From: Bacteroidales bacterium
Lineage (GTDB): Bacteria > Bacteroidota > Bacteroidia > Bacteroidales > UBA1556
NCBI GenBank assembly: GCA_023145955.1
Contig: JAGLDA010000130.1
Span: forward strand, 1 to 27,499
Direction of reading: 5' to 3'
DNA: 27,499 nucleotides
Shown here: positions 13,887 through 22,428 of the stretch, in pieces
Layout of the letters: the number at the start of each line of letters is the position of its first letter
Numbering within the stretch: position 1 is the stretch's first letter
Notes under the pieces: model-generated
What the model was told of the DNA's origin: nothing
Database searches by the model: none
What the model saw: only the letters and a program-made list of their open reading frames with translations
Position numbers and translations under genes: made by a program

Positions 13887-14912
13887 ATGAATAAGCTTTT
13901 TGTAAAAATATTTTTCCTATTATTTACTGTTGTTTTATTGGCGACATCGTGTAAGAATGACGTTGATATAAATGATGAGTATAGAGAAATAAGTGTAGTG
14001 TATGGCTTACTTGATATGTCAGAGACTCAGCATTTTATTAAAATTACAAAAGCTTTTCAAACTGATGGCAATGTATATATTGCTGCTACAGATATTAATA
14101 ATTCACAGTATAAGCCCGAAGATATTGAAATGTTTATAGAGGTTTATAATGATAATGGTACTTTTATAAAAGATATCCTACTGGATACTATTATGGTTAC
14201 TAATAAAGATAGTGGTGCTTTTTATTACCCAAATCATATTGTATATGCTACAAATGATAACGAAAAGTTGTCTTTTGATAATGAATATAAACTGAAGATT
14301 AAAAATCTAGTTACAGGTAATCTTATTGAATCAAATACAAAATTAGTTCAGAATTTTAGCATTGTTAATCCTAGATCATTAGTCAAATTTCTTGATTTTA
14401 ATAGTAATTACCCAACTTCAGTTGAGTGGCATTCTGCAGTGAATGGGAAATTGTATCAACTTACAATACGATATTTTTATACTGATATACCATCTTCTGG
14501 CCCAACAGTTTCGCATTATATTGATTGGGTAATGCCAGCAAGAAAATCTGAGAAAACTGATGGTAAGGAAACTCTGCAACTCGAATATGCTGGTAACTCG
14601 TTTTTCGATTTAATTGCGGCTAAGGTTCCACTTCCAGAGTCTGGTATGAAAAGATATTCTGATAGCCTTCAGTATATTTTTACTGTTGCTCATGAAAATT
14701 TCTCAATATATTTGGATGTAAATGAACCTTCATCTTCCATTGTGCAAGAAAGACCGGCTTTTTCAAATATTGGCAATGGAGTAGGATTGTTCTCTAGTAG
14801 ATTTAATAAAATTAGACCTTTTATAGGTTTATCACCAAGATCGTTAGACTCACTATATAATGGCAGTAGAACGTATATGCTTGGCTTTGAAGATAGGCCA
14901 CTAAACCCATAA
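13887..14912 (+). CDS. Lipoprotein of unknown function (possibly DUF4249-like)
   Basis: 341 residues. The N-terminus is a lipoprotein signal with lipobox LATSC (Cys22). After it comes ISVVYGLLDMSETQHFIKITKAF, reminiscent of Bacteroidota outer-membrane lipoproteins with an Ig-like N-domain such as DUF4249; I cannot confirm that assignment. The rest is beta-rich with no catalytic motif I recognise. The C-terminus ends SRTYMLGFEDRPLNP without a T9SS sorting domain. A terminator follows at 14938. A weak -7 box (TATTTTCG, 13814-13821) lies upstream. Confidence 0.75.
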   Translation: MNKLFVKIFFLLFTVVLLATSCKNDVDINDEYREISVVYGLLDMSETQHFIKITKAFQTDGNVYIAATDINNSQYKPEDIEMFIEVYNDNGTFIKDILLDTIMVTNKDSGAFYYPNHIVYATNDNEKLSFDNEYKLKIKNLVTGNLIESNTKLVQNFSIVNPRSLVKFLDFNSNYPTSVEWHSAVNGKLYQLTIRYFYTDIPSSGPTVSHYIDWVMPARKSEKTDGKETLQLEYAGNSFFDLIAAKVPLPESGMKRYSDSLQYIFTVAHENFSIYLDVNEPSSSIVQERPAFSNIGNGVGLFSSRFNKIRPFIGLSPRSLDSLYNGSRTYMLGFEDRPLNP

Positions 14913-14937
14913 AGGAATCTATATTTATAATATTATA

Positions 14938-14969
14938 GCTACTGGTATTTAATTATTGGTAGCTTTTTT
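14938..14969 (+). terminator. Rho-independent terminator
   Basis: AGCTAC (14938-14943) pairs with GTAGCT (14959-14964), extended by two G-U pairs, and is followed by T (14963-14969). It lies 25 nt after the lipoprotein stop. Confidence 0.65.
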
Positions 14970-15085
14970 GTTTTATGAAATATCTACTATAGCTATTTTA
15001 TTTGTTTAGAAAATCCTAAGGAATTATACTGATAAATAAAGTATATATTTTGCTGCTAATAGTAATATTTCCCCATTAAAATTCC

Positions 15086-15093
15086 TACATTTG
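15086..15093 (+). promoter_or_regulatory. -7 box of the nitroreductase-glycosyltransferase operon
   Basis: TACATTTG fits TAnnTTTG; transcription would start near 15100, about 25 nt before the ATG at 15125. Confidence 0.5.
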
Positions 15094-15124
15094 CACATTA
15101 TATAATTAAAAAACTATTTTAATA

Positions 15125-15877
15125 ATGGATACATTAGATACAATATTCAATCATAGAAGTATTAGAAGTTATAAAACTGATGCTATATCAAAACCTATTC
15201 TTGATAATATATTAGAAGCTGCAATTAGAACATCTACCACTGGAAATATGCAGGTTTATAGCATAATTGTAACTCAAGACGAAGAAAAAAAGAAAGCACT
15301 TCATAAAATACATTTTGGTCAAGGAATGGTATTAGAGGCGCCTTTATTATTAACATTTAATGCAGACTTTAATAGATTTAATAAGTGGTGTAATCAACGA
15401 AATGCCGTGCCTGGCTACGACAATTTTCTTTCGTTTTTCACTGCCGCTATTGATGCGCTAATAGCTGCACAAAATGCTACTTTGGCTGCTGAGGCCCAAG
15501 GCTTAGGAGTTTGCTATTTGGGAACAACCACCTATCAGGCTGAGAAATTAATTGATATTTTTAATTTACCTGAGGGAGTAGTTCCTGTAACTACCTTAGT
15601 TATTGGTTATGCAAAAGACATTCCTGCACTTGTTGATCGCCTGCCTGCTGATGCCGTAGTGCATTATGAGGAGTATAAAAACTATTCTGCTGACGATATT
15701 GATAGAATATATAAAGATAGAGAAGCTCTTGAAGAAACAAAGAAATTGCTGGAAGAGAATAAGCTTGAAACGTTGGCGCAAATTTTTACCCAAAATAGAT
15801 ATCCTAAGGCAATGAATGTTGATTTCTCAAAACTATTTCTTGATGTCATCAAAAAACAGGGTTTTATGAATCAATAG
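15125..15877 (+). CDS. Nitroreductase-family FMN oxidoreductase (NfsA/Frp-like)
   Basis: 250 residues. The N-terminus FNHRSIRSYKTDAIS (8-22) is the FMN-phosphate-binding RSxRxY motif of the family. TSTTGNMQVYSIIV (32-45) and the late AQGLGVCYLGTT (124-135) are also typical, the last being the flavin-binding glycine-rich segment. A long C-terminal extension (about 180-250), with GYAKDIPALVDRLP at its base, is characteristic of the NfsA/Frp subgroup, which uses NADPH to reduce flavins, quinones or nitro compounds. The protein is cytoplasmic, probably dimeric. It is followed 38 nt later by a glycosyltransferase gene, with no terminator between. Confidence 0.88.
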   Translation: MDTLDTIFNHRSIRSYKTDAISKPILDNILEAAIRTSTTGNMQVYSIIVTQDEEKKKALHKIHFGQGMVLEAPLLLTFNADFNRFNKWCNQRNAVPGYDNFLSFFTAAIDALIAAQNATLAAEAQGLGVCYLGTTTYQAEKLIDIFNLPEGVVPVTTLVIGYAKDIPALVDRLPADAVVHYEEYKNYSADDIDRIYKDREALEETKKLLEENKLETLAQIFTQNRYPKAMNVDFSKLFLDVIKKQGFMNQ

Positions 15878-15915
15878 GTTAAACCTATACTCATTATTTT
15901 AATTATAAGTGTTTT

Positions 15916-17013
15916 ATGCAAAAGAAAGTGATAATTGCAGCATTGGATTGGGGCTTAGGACATGCTACCCGAATGATTCCTATTGTGCAGTATTTTATTG
16001 CTAATGATTGGAAAGTTATTTTGGCTTCATCAGGAAATGCTGCTATAATGTGGCAACAAAAATTTCCTAATATTGAGATAACGGAATTGCCTGCATACAA
16101 TTTTAATTATTCTCATAACTCAATGCTGGTAAATGTTATTTCTCAAATTCCTAAAATAAGAAAAGTAATAAGGGCAGAAAATGCACTTATTCGTAAATTG
16201 GTGCTTGAACATAAGCCGATATTAATAATTTCTGACAATAGATATGGTGTATACCATAATGATGTTAAATCTGTTTTTATTACTCATCAACTTCAAGTGT
16301 TGCCTCCAAATAGATTATCGTTTTCTACTCCCATAATAAGGGTGTTGCATGAGCAGTTTATAAACAAATTCACGCAAATTTGGGTTCCAGATTTTGCTGG
16401 TGAGAATAATCTATCGGGCAAACTATCGCATGGTTTCACTTCTAAATTGGATGTAAAATTTATAGGTCCTATAAGTAGATTCGAAGAAATTAAAAACAAT
16501 AAAGAATTAGACAGAAGTAAGTATCCTAATATTTTGGCAATAATCTCTGGTCCAGAACCTAGTAGGACTGATTTAGAAAAGTTACTGATAAGTAAATTAC
16601 GAAATTATAAAGGTAAAAGTGTTATTTTATTAGGCAAACCTAAAAAAGATAGTATAGTTGAAAATGATAATCTAAAAATTTATAATCATTTGCAGGATGA
16701 TGAATTTAAAGCTGAATTATTAAACGCAGATTTGGTAATTGCACGTAGTGGATATTCTACTATTATGGATTTATATAATCTGAAAAAGAAAGCGGTTTTT
16801 ATTCCCACACCAGGACAAACAGAGCAAGAATATTTAGCAGAAAAGTTTTATAATGATGGTATGTTTTATACAATGAAACAGAGCGGATTTGACTTGAATA
16901 CAGCTATTAATAAGCAGATTGATTATGGTGGTTTTACCACCTCATTTAATACAATAAGTATAAATTTTAGTATTGAGTTTAGTAAAGTTATTAAGGATTT
17001 ATTACCCTATTAA
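15916..17013 (+). CDS. GT28/MurG-like glycosyltransferase
   Basis: 365 residues. The N-terminal Rossmann half starts VIIAALDWGLGHATRMIPI (5-23), with the glycine-rich GxGHxTR loop seen in MurG-like and UDP-sugar transferases. The C-terminal half carries ADLVIARSGYSTIMDLYNL (271-289) and PTPGQTEQEYLA (297-308), the nucleotide-sugar binding and GT28 C-terminal signatures. This is a GT-B fold with no membrane segment, so it probably works on the cytoplasmic face. It is not MurG itself: the GGTGGH start is absent and there is no cell-wall cluster. The acceptor is unknown. Confidence 0.85.
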   Translation: MQKKVIIAALDWGLGHATRMIPIVQYFIANDWKVILASSGNAAIMWQQKFPNIEITELPAYNFNYSHNSMLVNVISQIPKIRKVIRAENALIRKLVLEHKPILIISDNRYGVYHNDVKSVFITHQLQVLPPNRLSFSTPIIRVLHEQFINKFTQIWVPDFAGENNLSGKLSHGFTSKLDVKFIGPISRFEEIKNNKELDRSKYPNILAIISGPEPSRTDLEKLLISKLRNYKGKSVILLGKPKKDSIVENDNLKIYNHLQDDEFKAELLNADLVIARSGYSTIMDLYNLKKKAVFIPTPGQTEQEYLAEKFYNDGMFYTMKQSGFDLNTAINKQIDYGGFTTSFNTISINFSIEFSKVIKDLLPY

Positions 17014-17022
17014 ACTATTTCA

Positions 17023-17062
17023 ACATTACCACATCACACCATTAACCCATTACACCATTAAC
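17023..17062. repeat. Octanucleotide tandem array between convergent genes
   Basis: Five 8-nt units: ACATTACC, ACATCACA, CCATTAAC, CCATTACA, CCATTAAC. The array starts 10 nt after the glycosyltransferase stop and ends 3 nt before the miaB stop, filling almost the entire intergenic gap. Confidence 0.7.
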
Positions 17063-17064
17063 AA

Positions 17065-18390
17065 CTAAACAATCTCTCCAAGCAAAGTGCCAACAGTACA
17101 AGTATTGCATTTTACCATAACATAATCGCCTAGCTGAGTATCCTTTCTGTCAAAAACCATCACCTTATTCTCATCACTTCTTCCAGACATCTGTTTGTCA
17201 GAACGTTTAGAAACATTATCAACAAGTACTCTAAAAACTTTACCTATATCGCGTTTATTGCTTGCCAATGAGGTTTCTTGCTGCATACTTATTATTTGGT
17301 TAAGTCTTTCTGCTTTAATATCTTCCTCTACATCATCAGCCATTCTGTTTGCTGCAAATGTATCAGGGCGCTCAGAATATTTAAACATAAATGCATAATC
17401 ATATCCGACTTCCCGCATAAGCGTAATAGTATCTTCGTGCTCTATGTCTGTTTCGCCACAAAAACCAGTGATAATATCAGTAGAAATTCCACAATTTGGT
17501 ATTAGAGTTTTAATTTTCTCAATTCTATTCATATACCACTCCCTATCATAGCTACGCTTCATACGCTTTAATACTGCGCTACTACCAGATTGCACAGGCA
17601 AGTGTATTGAGTTACAAATATTATCAGTATTTGCAATAGTTTCAATAAGTTCGTCCGAAATATCCTTAGGGTGAGAAGTCGAAAACCTTAATCGTAATTC
17701 TGGAGAAATATTAGCTACTTGTTTTAGTAGTTTTGCAAAATTCAAAATTTCATCTCCTGATTTCCAGTTATATGAATTTACATTTTGCCCAAGCAATGTT
17801 ATCTCTTTATATCCTTTTGCTAATAAATCTTTTGCCTCAGAAAGAATTGATTCAGGGTCTCTGCTACGCTCATGGCCTCTGGTATATGGCACCACGCAAT
17901 ATGAGCAATAATTATCGCAACCACGCATTATTGAGATGAAAGCAGAAATACCATTTTTATCTAATCTTACAGGAACAATTTCGGCATAGGTTTCTTCCAA
18001 AGAAAGTACAGTATTTGCCATTTGCCTACCATCGCCAGTTTGATTTATTAGGTTTGGCAAATCTCTATACGCATCAGGGCCTACCACCATATCAATAAAA
18101 TCTTCTTCATCCAGCAAGCTTTCCTTAAGCCTTTCTGCCATACAACCTAGAATTCCAACTTTTATATTTGGGTTTTTCTTCTTTAAATGTTTAAATTCTT
18201 GAATTCTATTCCTAACCTTTTTCTCAGCATTCTCACGTATGGAGCATGTATTTACAAATATTAAATCTGCATCTTTTGCTTGCTTAGTAATTGTATATCC
18301 TTCTTTTTCAAGAATGGAAACAACAACCTCACTGTCAGAAAGATTCATCTGGCAACCATAGGTTTCTATAAATAGCTTTTTCGAACTCAT
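17065..18390 (-). CDS. miaB: tRNA-2-methylthio-N6-dimethylallyladenosine synthase
   Basis: 441 residues, normal for MiaB, a radical-SAM methylthiotransferase that adds the methylthio group to i6A37 of tRNAs. The N-terminal UPF0004 domain has the three cluster cysteines C13 (YGCQMN), C49 (NTCSIRE) and C83 (GCMAER). The radical SAM motif CDNYCSYC gives C158, C162 and C165. The C-terminal TRAM domain (about 375-441) ends GDYVMVKCNTCTVGTLLGEIV. The presence of i6A-type residues and the SIRENAE motif favour MiaB over RimO or MtaB. Transcribed alone, leftward. Confidence 0.96.
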   Translation of the reverse strand: MSSKKLFIETYGCQMNLSDSEVVVSILEKEGYTITKQAKDADLIFVNTCSIRENAEKKVRNRIQEFKHLKKKNPNIKVGILGCMAERLKESLLDEEDFIDMVVGPDAYRDLPNLINQTGDGRQMANTVLSLEETYAEIVPVRLDKNGISAFISIMRGCDNYCSYCVVPYTRGHERSRDPESILSEAKDLLAKGYKEITLLGQNVNSYNWKSGDEILNFAKLLKQVANISPELRLRFSTSHPKDISDELIETIANTDNICNSIHLPVQSGSSAVLKRMKRSYDREWYMNRIEKIKTLIPNCGISTDIITGFCGETDIEHEDTITLMREVGYDYAFMFKYSERPDTFAANRMADDVEEDIKAERLNQIISMQQETSLASNKRDIGKVFRVLVDNVSKRSDKQMSGRSDENKVMVFDRKDTQLGDYVMVKCNTCTVGTLLGEIV

Positions 18391-18437
18391 ATATTTGTAT
18401 TATTTGGTCTTTATTATCCTAAAATTATTAAGATTGG

Positions 18438-18445
18438 CAAAAATA
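18438..18445 (-). promoter_or_regulatory. -7 box of miaB
   Basis: On the minus strand TATTTTTG fits TAnnTTTG; the start would be near 18431, about 40 nt before the ATG at 18390. Confidence 0.45.
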
Positions 18446-18659
18446 CATCAAATAGTTTGCCCCTTCTATTAAGATTTATAAATATATATTATTATATTTT
18501 GATTGATTGACCCTCAAATTTTCATCTTTTATAGTTATTTATGACACAATAATTTCAATCAACATTATTAATTAGTATTAGTATACCCTATGTAACTAGC
18601 TTAAAAACAGTAGGGTAAATATTATTTTTAATGTGAAGTTAGATTGATAATAAAATATA

Positions 18660-18667
18660 TAACTTTG
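18660..18667 (+). promoter_or_regulatory. -7 box of topA
   Basis: TAACTTTG matches the consensus exactly; a weak -33 (TTA, 18639-18641) lies 18 nt upstream. The leader would be about 120 nt. Confidence 0.55.
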
Positions 18668-18797
18668 CACGCGTTTTTTAGGTGCATCTTTATAATTGTA
18701 AATTTGCATAAAGAAAGTGATTAATGATGTTATATATTGCATTGATTTAGAATTTGATAAATATGCAATAATAAAATAATTTAAAAAAAATAATAAT

Positions 18798-21209
18798 ATG
18801 GCTAAGAATCTTTTAATTGTCGAGTCCCCTGCGAAAGCAAAAACCATCAATAAATATTTAGGAAAAGACTTTATTGTAAAATCAAGTTTTGGACATATTC
18901 GCGATTTAGCAAAAAAGGATTTAGGAATAGATATTAATAATGATTTTAAGCCAGTATATATTGTAGATACTGATAAGAAGAAAATTGTTGCTGAATTAAA
19001 GAAACTAAGTAAAGAGGCTGAAATGGTGTGGCTAGCATCGGATGAGGATCGCGAGGGGGAAGCCATTGCATGGCACCTTGCCGAAACTCTTAAGCTTGAT
19101 CCTGCAAAAACAAAGCGTATTGTTTTTCATGAAATTACCAAGGAAGCAATAGTAAATGCTGTAGAAAATCCTCGAGAAATAGATTATAATCTTGTAGATG
19201 CACAACAGGCTAGACGTGTGCTAGATAGAATAGTAGGTTTCGAGCTTTCTCCTATATTATGGAAAAAAATTCGACCATCATTATCTGCTGGTAGAGTACA
19301 ATCTGTTGCAGTACGATTAATTGTAGAGCGAGAGAAAGAAATAGGGGCTTTTAAGTCAGCATCTTCTTATAAAGTGACTGCAGAATTTGAGAATGAAATA
19401 GGTTCACAATATAAATCAGAACTTTCTACAAAGTTTAAAACAAAGGAAGAAGCTCAAGCATTCTTAGAAGAATGTAAAAATTATAATTTTAAAGTATCTA
19501 ATGTAGAGAAAAAGCCTGCAAAAAGAACCCCTGCAGCTCCTTTTACCACATCGTCGCTTCAGCAAGAGGCAAATAGAAAAATGGGATACTCTGTATCCAA
19601 AACCATGACCTTGGCTCAGCAATTATACGAGGCAGGACATATTACTTATATGAGAACAGACTCCATCAATCTTTCTAATTTAGCAATAAAAATGGCTAAA
19701 GAGGAGATTGTTAGTTTATATGGTGCCGAATTCTCTAATGTTAGAAGTTTTAAGTCGAAAATAAAAGGTGCTCAAGAAGCTCACGAGGCTATTAGGCCTA
19801 CTGATATGAGTGTGAAAGTAGCAGGTAAAGATGCCCAGCAAAAGCGAGTATATGACCTTATTCTTAAACGTACGCTAGCTTCGCAAATGAGTGATGCTAA
19901 ACTTGAGAAAACTATTATAACAATTGACTCTCCAAGTCAAAAGTATAATTTTACTACTCGTGGTGAAATAGTTATTTTTGATGGTTTCCTTAAAGTATAT
20001 CAAGTGTCGCAAGACGAAGATGTAGAAGTAGATCAGATGGAAGGCATGTTGCCTCCGACTGAAGCAGGTGATGCTTTATTATATAACTCAATAAATGCAG
20101 TTCAGAGGTTTACTAAGCAACCACCTCGTTTCTCTGAGGCTTCTTTAGTTAAGAAGATGGAAGAGTTGGGAATTGGTAGACCTTCTACATATGCTCCTAC
20201 AATTTCAACGATTGTTAATAGAGGTTATGTTGTTAAGGACGAAATAGAAGGTGTTAAAAGAAATTATACTGAAATAATATTGTCGGCACAAAATATTGTT
20301 GAGAATGTAAATTCTGAAATATCAGGAGCTTCTAAAGGTAAACTTAGCCCAACAGATATTGGTAAAATTGTAAATGAATTTCTAGTAAAATATTTTGAGG
20401 AAATTCTAAGCTATGATTTTACTGCAAGAGCAGAGAAAGAATTTGATGCTATTGCTGCAGGAGAATCGCAATGGAATAAACGTATAAAAGAGTTTTATTC
20501 AGATTTTCATGCTAAAGTTATTGAAACTACAGAAACTGCAGAACGCCATAGCGGCGAGCGTCATCTTGGTGTTGATGCTGCCACGGGTAAGAATGTAATT
20601 GTTCGTATGGGAAAATTTGGACCCATTGTGCAAATAGGAGAGACTACCGAGGATGAAAAGCCTAAATTTGCAGGATTGCAGAAAGGTCAAAATCTTGAAA
20701 CAATAACTTTTGAAGATGCAATGGAACTGTTTAAATTCCCGCGTCAATTAGGAGAATATGAAGATAAAGTTGTAACGGTAGCAATTGGCCGCTTTGGTCC
20801 TTATGTACGTCATGATTCTAAGTTCTTCTCACTTCCTAAAGATGATAACCCTGTTTCTGTTGAATACGACAGAGCTATAGAGATAATTGAAGCAAAACGA
20901 ACTAAAGATAGAGAAAATACTATTAAAACTTTTGCTGAAGAGCCAGGATTGATAATTATGAATGGTCGTTTTGGCCCTTATATTTCGTTTGAAAAACGTA
21001 ATTATAAGATTGCCAAGACTACGGAGCCAACTACTTTATCGCTTGAAGATTGTAAGGAGATTATAGAAAATGCTCCTGCTCCAAAAGGAAAAAAGAAGAA
21101 AGCTCCTTCAAAGAAGAAAGCCCCTGCAAAGAAAAAGGCTACAACAAAGAAGAAAACTCCTGCAAAAAAGAAGACTGCTGCAAAGAAAAAAACTACGAAA
21201 AAGAAATAA
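18798..21209 (+). CDS. topA: DNA topoisomerase I (type IA)
   Basis: 803 residues. The enzyme relaxes negative supercoils by passing a strand through a transient single-strand break. The Toprim domain starts LLIVESPAKAKT (catalytic E9) and includes ASDEDREGEAIAWHL (80-94). The active-site tyrosine is Y284 in HITYMRTDS. The C-terminus lacks four-cysteine zinc ribbons. Instead it has three glycine-aromatic repeats (GKFGP near 604, GRFGPY near 663 and 722), then a 40-residue Lys/Ala/Pro/Thr tail (about 764-803) of repeating KKK blocks that should bind DNA non-specifically. The 24-nt gap to the next gene suggests co-transcription. Confidence 0.96.
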   Translation: MAKNLLIVESPAKAKTINKYLGKDFIVKSSFGHIRDLAKKDLGIDINNDFKPVYIVDTDKKKIVAELKKLSKEAEMVWLASDEDREGEAIAWHLAETLKLDPAKTKRIVFHEITKEAIVNAVENPREIDYNLVDAQQARRVLDRIVGFELSPILWKKIRPSLSAGRVQSVAVRLIVEREKEIGAFKSASSYKVTAEFENEIGSQYKSELSTKFKTKEEAQAFLEECKNYNFKVSNVEKKPAKRTPAAPFTTSSLQQEANRKMGYSVSKTMTLAQQLYEAGHITYMRTDSINLSNLAIKMAKEEIVSLYGAEFSNVRSFKSKIKGAQEAHEAIRPTDMSVKVAGKDAQQKRVYDLILKRTLASQMSDAKLEKTIITIDSPSQKYNFTTRGEIVIFDGFLKVYQVSQDEDVEVDQMEGMLPPTEAGDALLYNSINAVQRFTKQPPRFSEASLVKKMEELGIGRPSTYAPTISTIVNRGYVVKDEIEGVKRNYTEIILSAQNIVENVNSEISGASKGKLSPTDIGKIVNEFLVKYFEEILSYDFTARAEKEFDAIAAGESQWNKRIKEFYSDFHAKVIETTETAERHSGERHLGVDAATGKNVIVRMGKFGPIVQIGETTEDEKPKFAGLQKGQNLETITFEDAMELFKFPRQLGEYEDKVVTVAIGRFGPYVRHDSKFFSLPKDDNPVSVEYDRAIEIIEAKRTKDRENTIKTFAEEPGLIIMNGRFGPYISFEKRNYKIAKTTEPTTLSLEDCKEIIENAPAPKGKKKKAPSKKKAPAKKKATTKKKTPAKKKTAAKKKTTKKK

Positions 21210-21233
21210 TATTTAATAAAGACAGAGAAATAA

Positions 21234-22409
21234 ATGGATCTTTCGATTTATCTTAACAGTATTGAAATACCAGAATTTGAGTATGATTCTGAGTCGACAA
21301 ACCGTCAAATGGGTAGTCGATTTAAGGTTAATAGTGTAGGTGATGGCTTGCCTGAATTAGATGGTGTGCAAATGGCTATTATTGGTGTTGCGGAATCTCG
21401 TAATTCAGTTAATAACTACGGTTGTAGCAAAGCGCCCAGTGAGGTTCGTAAATATCTTTATAAACTGTTTTTGGTAAATGAGAATATGAATGTTGCAGAC
21501 CTTGGAGATATAAAGGCTGGATATAATATTGAAGATACTTACTTTGCCGTAAAAGTTGTTGTAGAATACCTATTGAAAAATGATATAATCCCTGTAATTA
21601 TTGGTGGATCTCAGGATATAACTTATGCTAATTATACTGCATACGAACATATGGGGCAGGTAATAAATATTGCTTCCATAGATTCTTCATTTGACCTTGG
21701 AAATTCTGATGAATATTTTAATTCCAGATCGTACTTGAGTAAAATAATAATGCATCAGCCAAATTTCTTGTTTAACTATACTAATATTGGTTATCAGTCG
21801 TACTTTGTAGATAGCAAGGCTGTTAAGCTTATGCAATCCTTGTATTTTGATGTGTATCGGTTGGGTACAATGCGCGATAATATGGAAGAAGTAGAGCCTT
21901 TGGTGCGAAATGCTGATTTGGTATCTTTTGATATTAGTGCTATTCGTCAAAATGAAGCTCCTGCTAATGAAAATACATCTCCCAATGGATTTAATGGCGA
22001 GGAGGCTTGCAGGATAGCTAGATATGCAGGTATTAGTGATAAACTCACTTCTTTTGGGATATACGAAATAAACCCTGAGAAGGATTTTAATGGAATGACA
22101 GCACACCTTGCCGCTCAAATTATTTGGTACTTTATGGATGGCTTTTATAACCGAAAGGGAGATTTTCCTCATGAGCAAAAAGAAGACTATAAAAAGTATA
22201 ATGTTGGAGTGGATGATAAAGACCACTCAATAGTCTTCTTTGAAAGTTTGCGTAGTGGTAGATGGTGGATGGAAGTGCCTCTTAATGGTGATAATGATGA
22301 AAAATATAGACGTCATTATATGTTGCCATGTTCGTATAAAGATTATAAAGCAGCTAGCAATAGAGAAATACCTGATAGATGGTGGCAAGTATATCAAAAA
22401 ATGATGTAG
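21234..22409 (+). CDS. Arginase/formiminoglutamase-fold protein with degenerate metal site
   Basis: 391 residues. The arginase fold is recognisable: MAIIGVAESR near the start, GGSQDITYANY (124-134), SIDSSFDLG (148-156), LVSFDISAIRQNEAP (229-243) and NGEEACRIARYAG (254-266). Active ureohydrolases bind two Mn ions through GGDH, DxHxD and SxDxDxxDP. Here the GGDH His is Gln (Q127), the middle His is Ser (DSSFD) and the second Asp of SxDxD is Ser (S235), so both metals are probably lost and the protein is likely a pseudoenzyme. An extra C-terminal region (about 300-391), rich in Trp and Tyr, is unusual for the family. It lies between topA and the T9SS motor genes, followed by a terminator. Function unknown; a structural or regulatory link to T9SS is possible. 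Confidence 0.82.
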   Translation: MDLSIYLNSIEIPEFEYDSESTNRQMGSRFKVNSVGDGLPELDGVQMAIIGVAESRNSVNNYGCSKAPSEVRKYLYKLFLVNENMNVADLGDIKAGYNIEDTYFAVKVVVEYLLKNDIIPVIIGGSQDITYANYTAYEHMGQVINIASIDSSFDLGNSDEYFNSRSYLSKIIMHQPNFLFNYTNIGYQSYFVDSKAVKLMQSLYFDVYRLGTMRDNMEEVEPLVRNADLVSFDISAIRQNEAPANENTSPNGFNGEEACRIARYAGISDKLTSFGIYEINPEKDFNGMTAHLAAQIIWYFMDGFYNRKGDFPHEQKEDYKKYNVGVDDKDHSIVFFESLRSGRWWMEVPLNGDNDEKYRRHYMLPCSYKDYKAASNREIPDRWWQVYQKMM

Positions 22410-22428
22410 TAAAGATATCATTTTTTTT
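22396..22428 (+). terminator. Terminator after the topA-arginase unit
   Basis: AAAAAATGAT (22396-22405) pairs exactly with ATCATTTTTT (22417-22426), and the T-run extends to 22428. The stop codon (22407-22409) sits in the loop. The stem is AT-rich but long. Confidence 0.6.

Larger units (their letters stand above)
18391..18797. other. Divergent intergenic region between miaB and topA
   Basis: It holds the miaB promoter (18438-18445), the topA promoter (18660-18667) and an inverted repeat TACCCTA (18584-18590)/TAGGGTA (18611-18617) about 45 nt upstream of the topA -7 box. No RNA gene or coding sequence is apparent. Confidence 0.5.

Noticed and set aside
18596..19066. Minus-strand 156-codon frame opposite the start of topA
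   Set aside because: Antisense to the highly conserved Toprim domain; low-complexity composition typical of a shadow frame.
21687..22226. Minus-strand 179-codon frame
   Set aside because: Lies wholly antisense to the arginase-like gene; no recognisable domain, no promoter.
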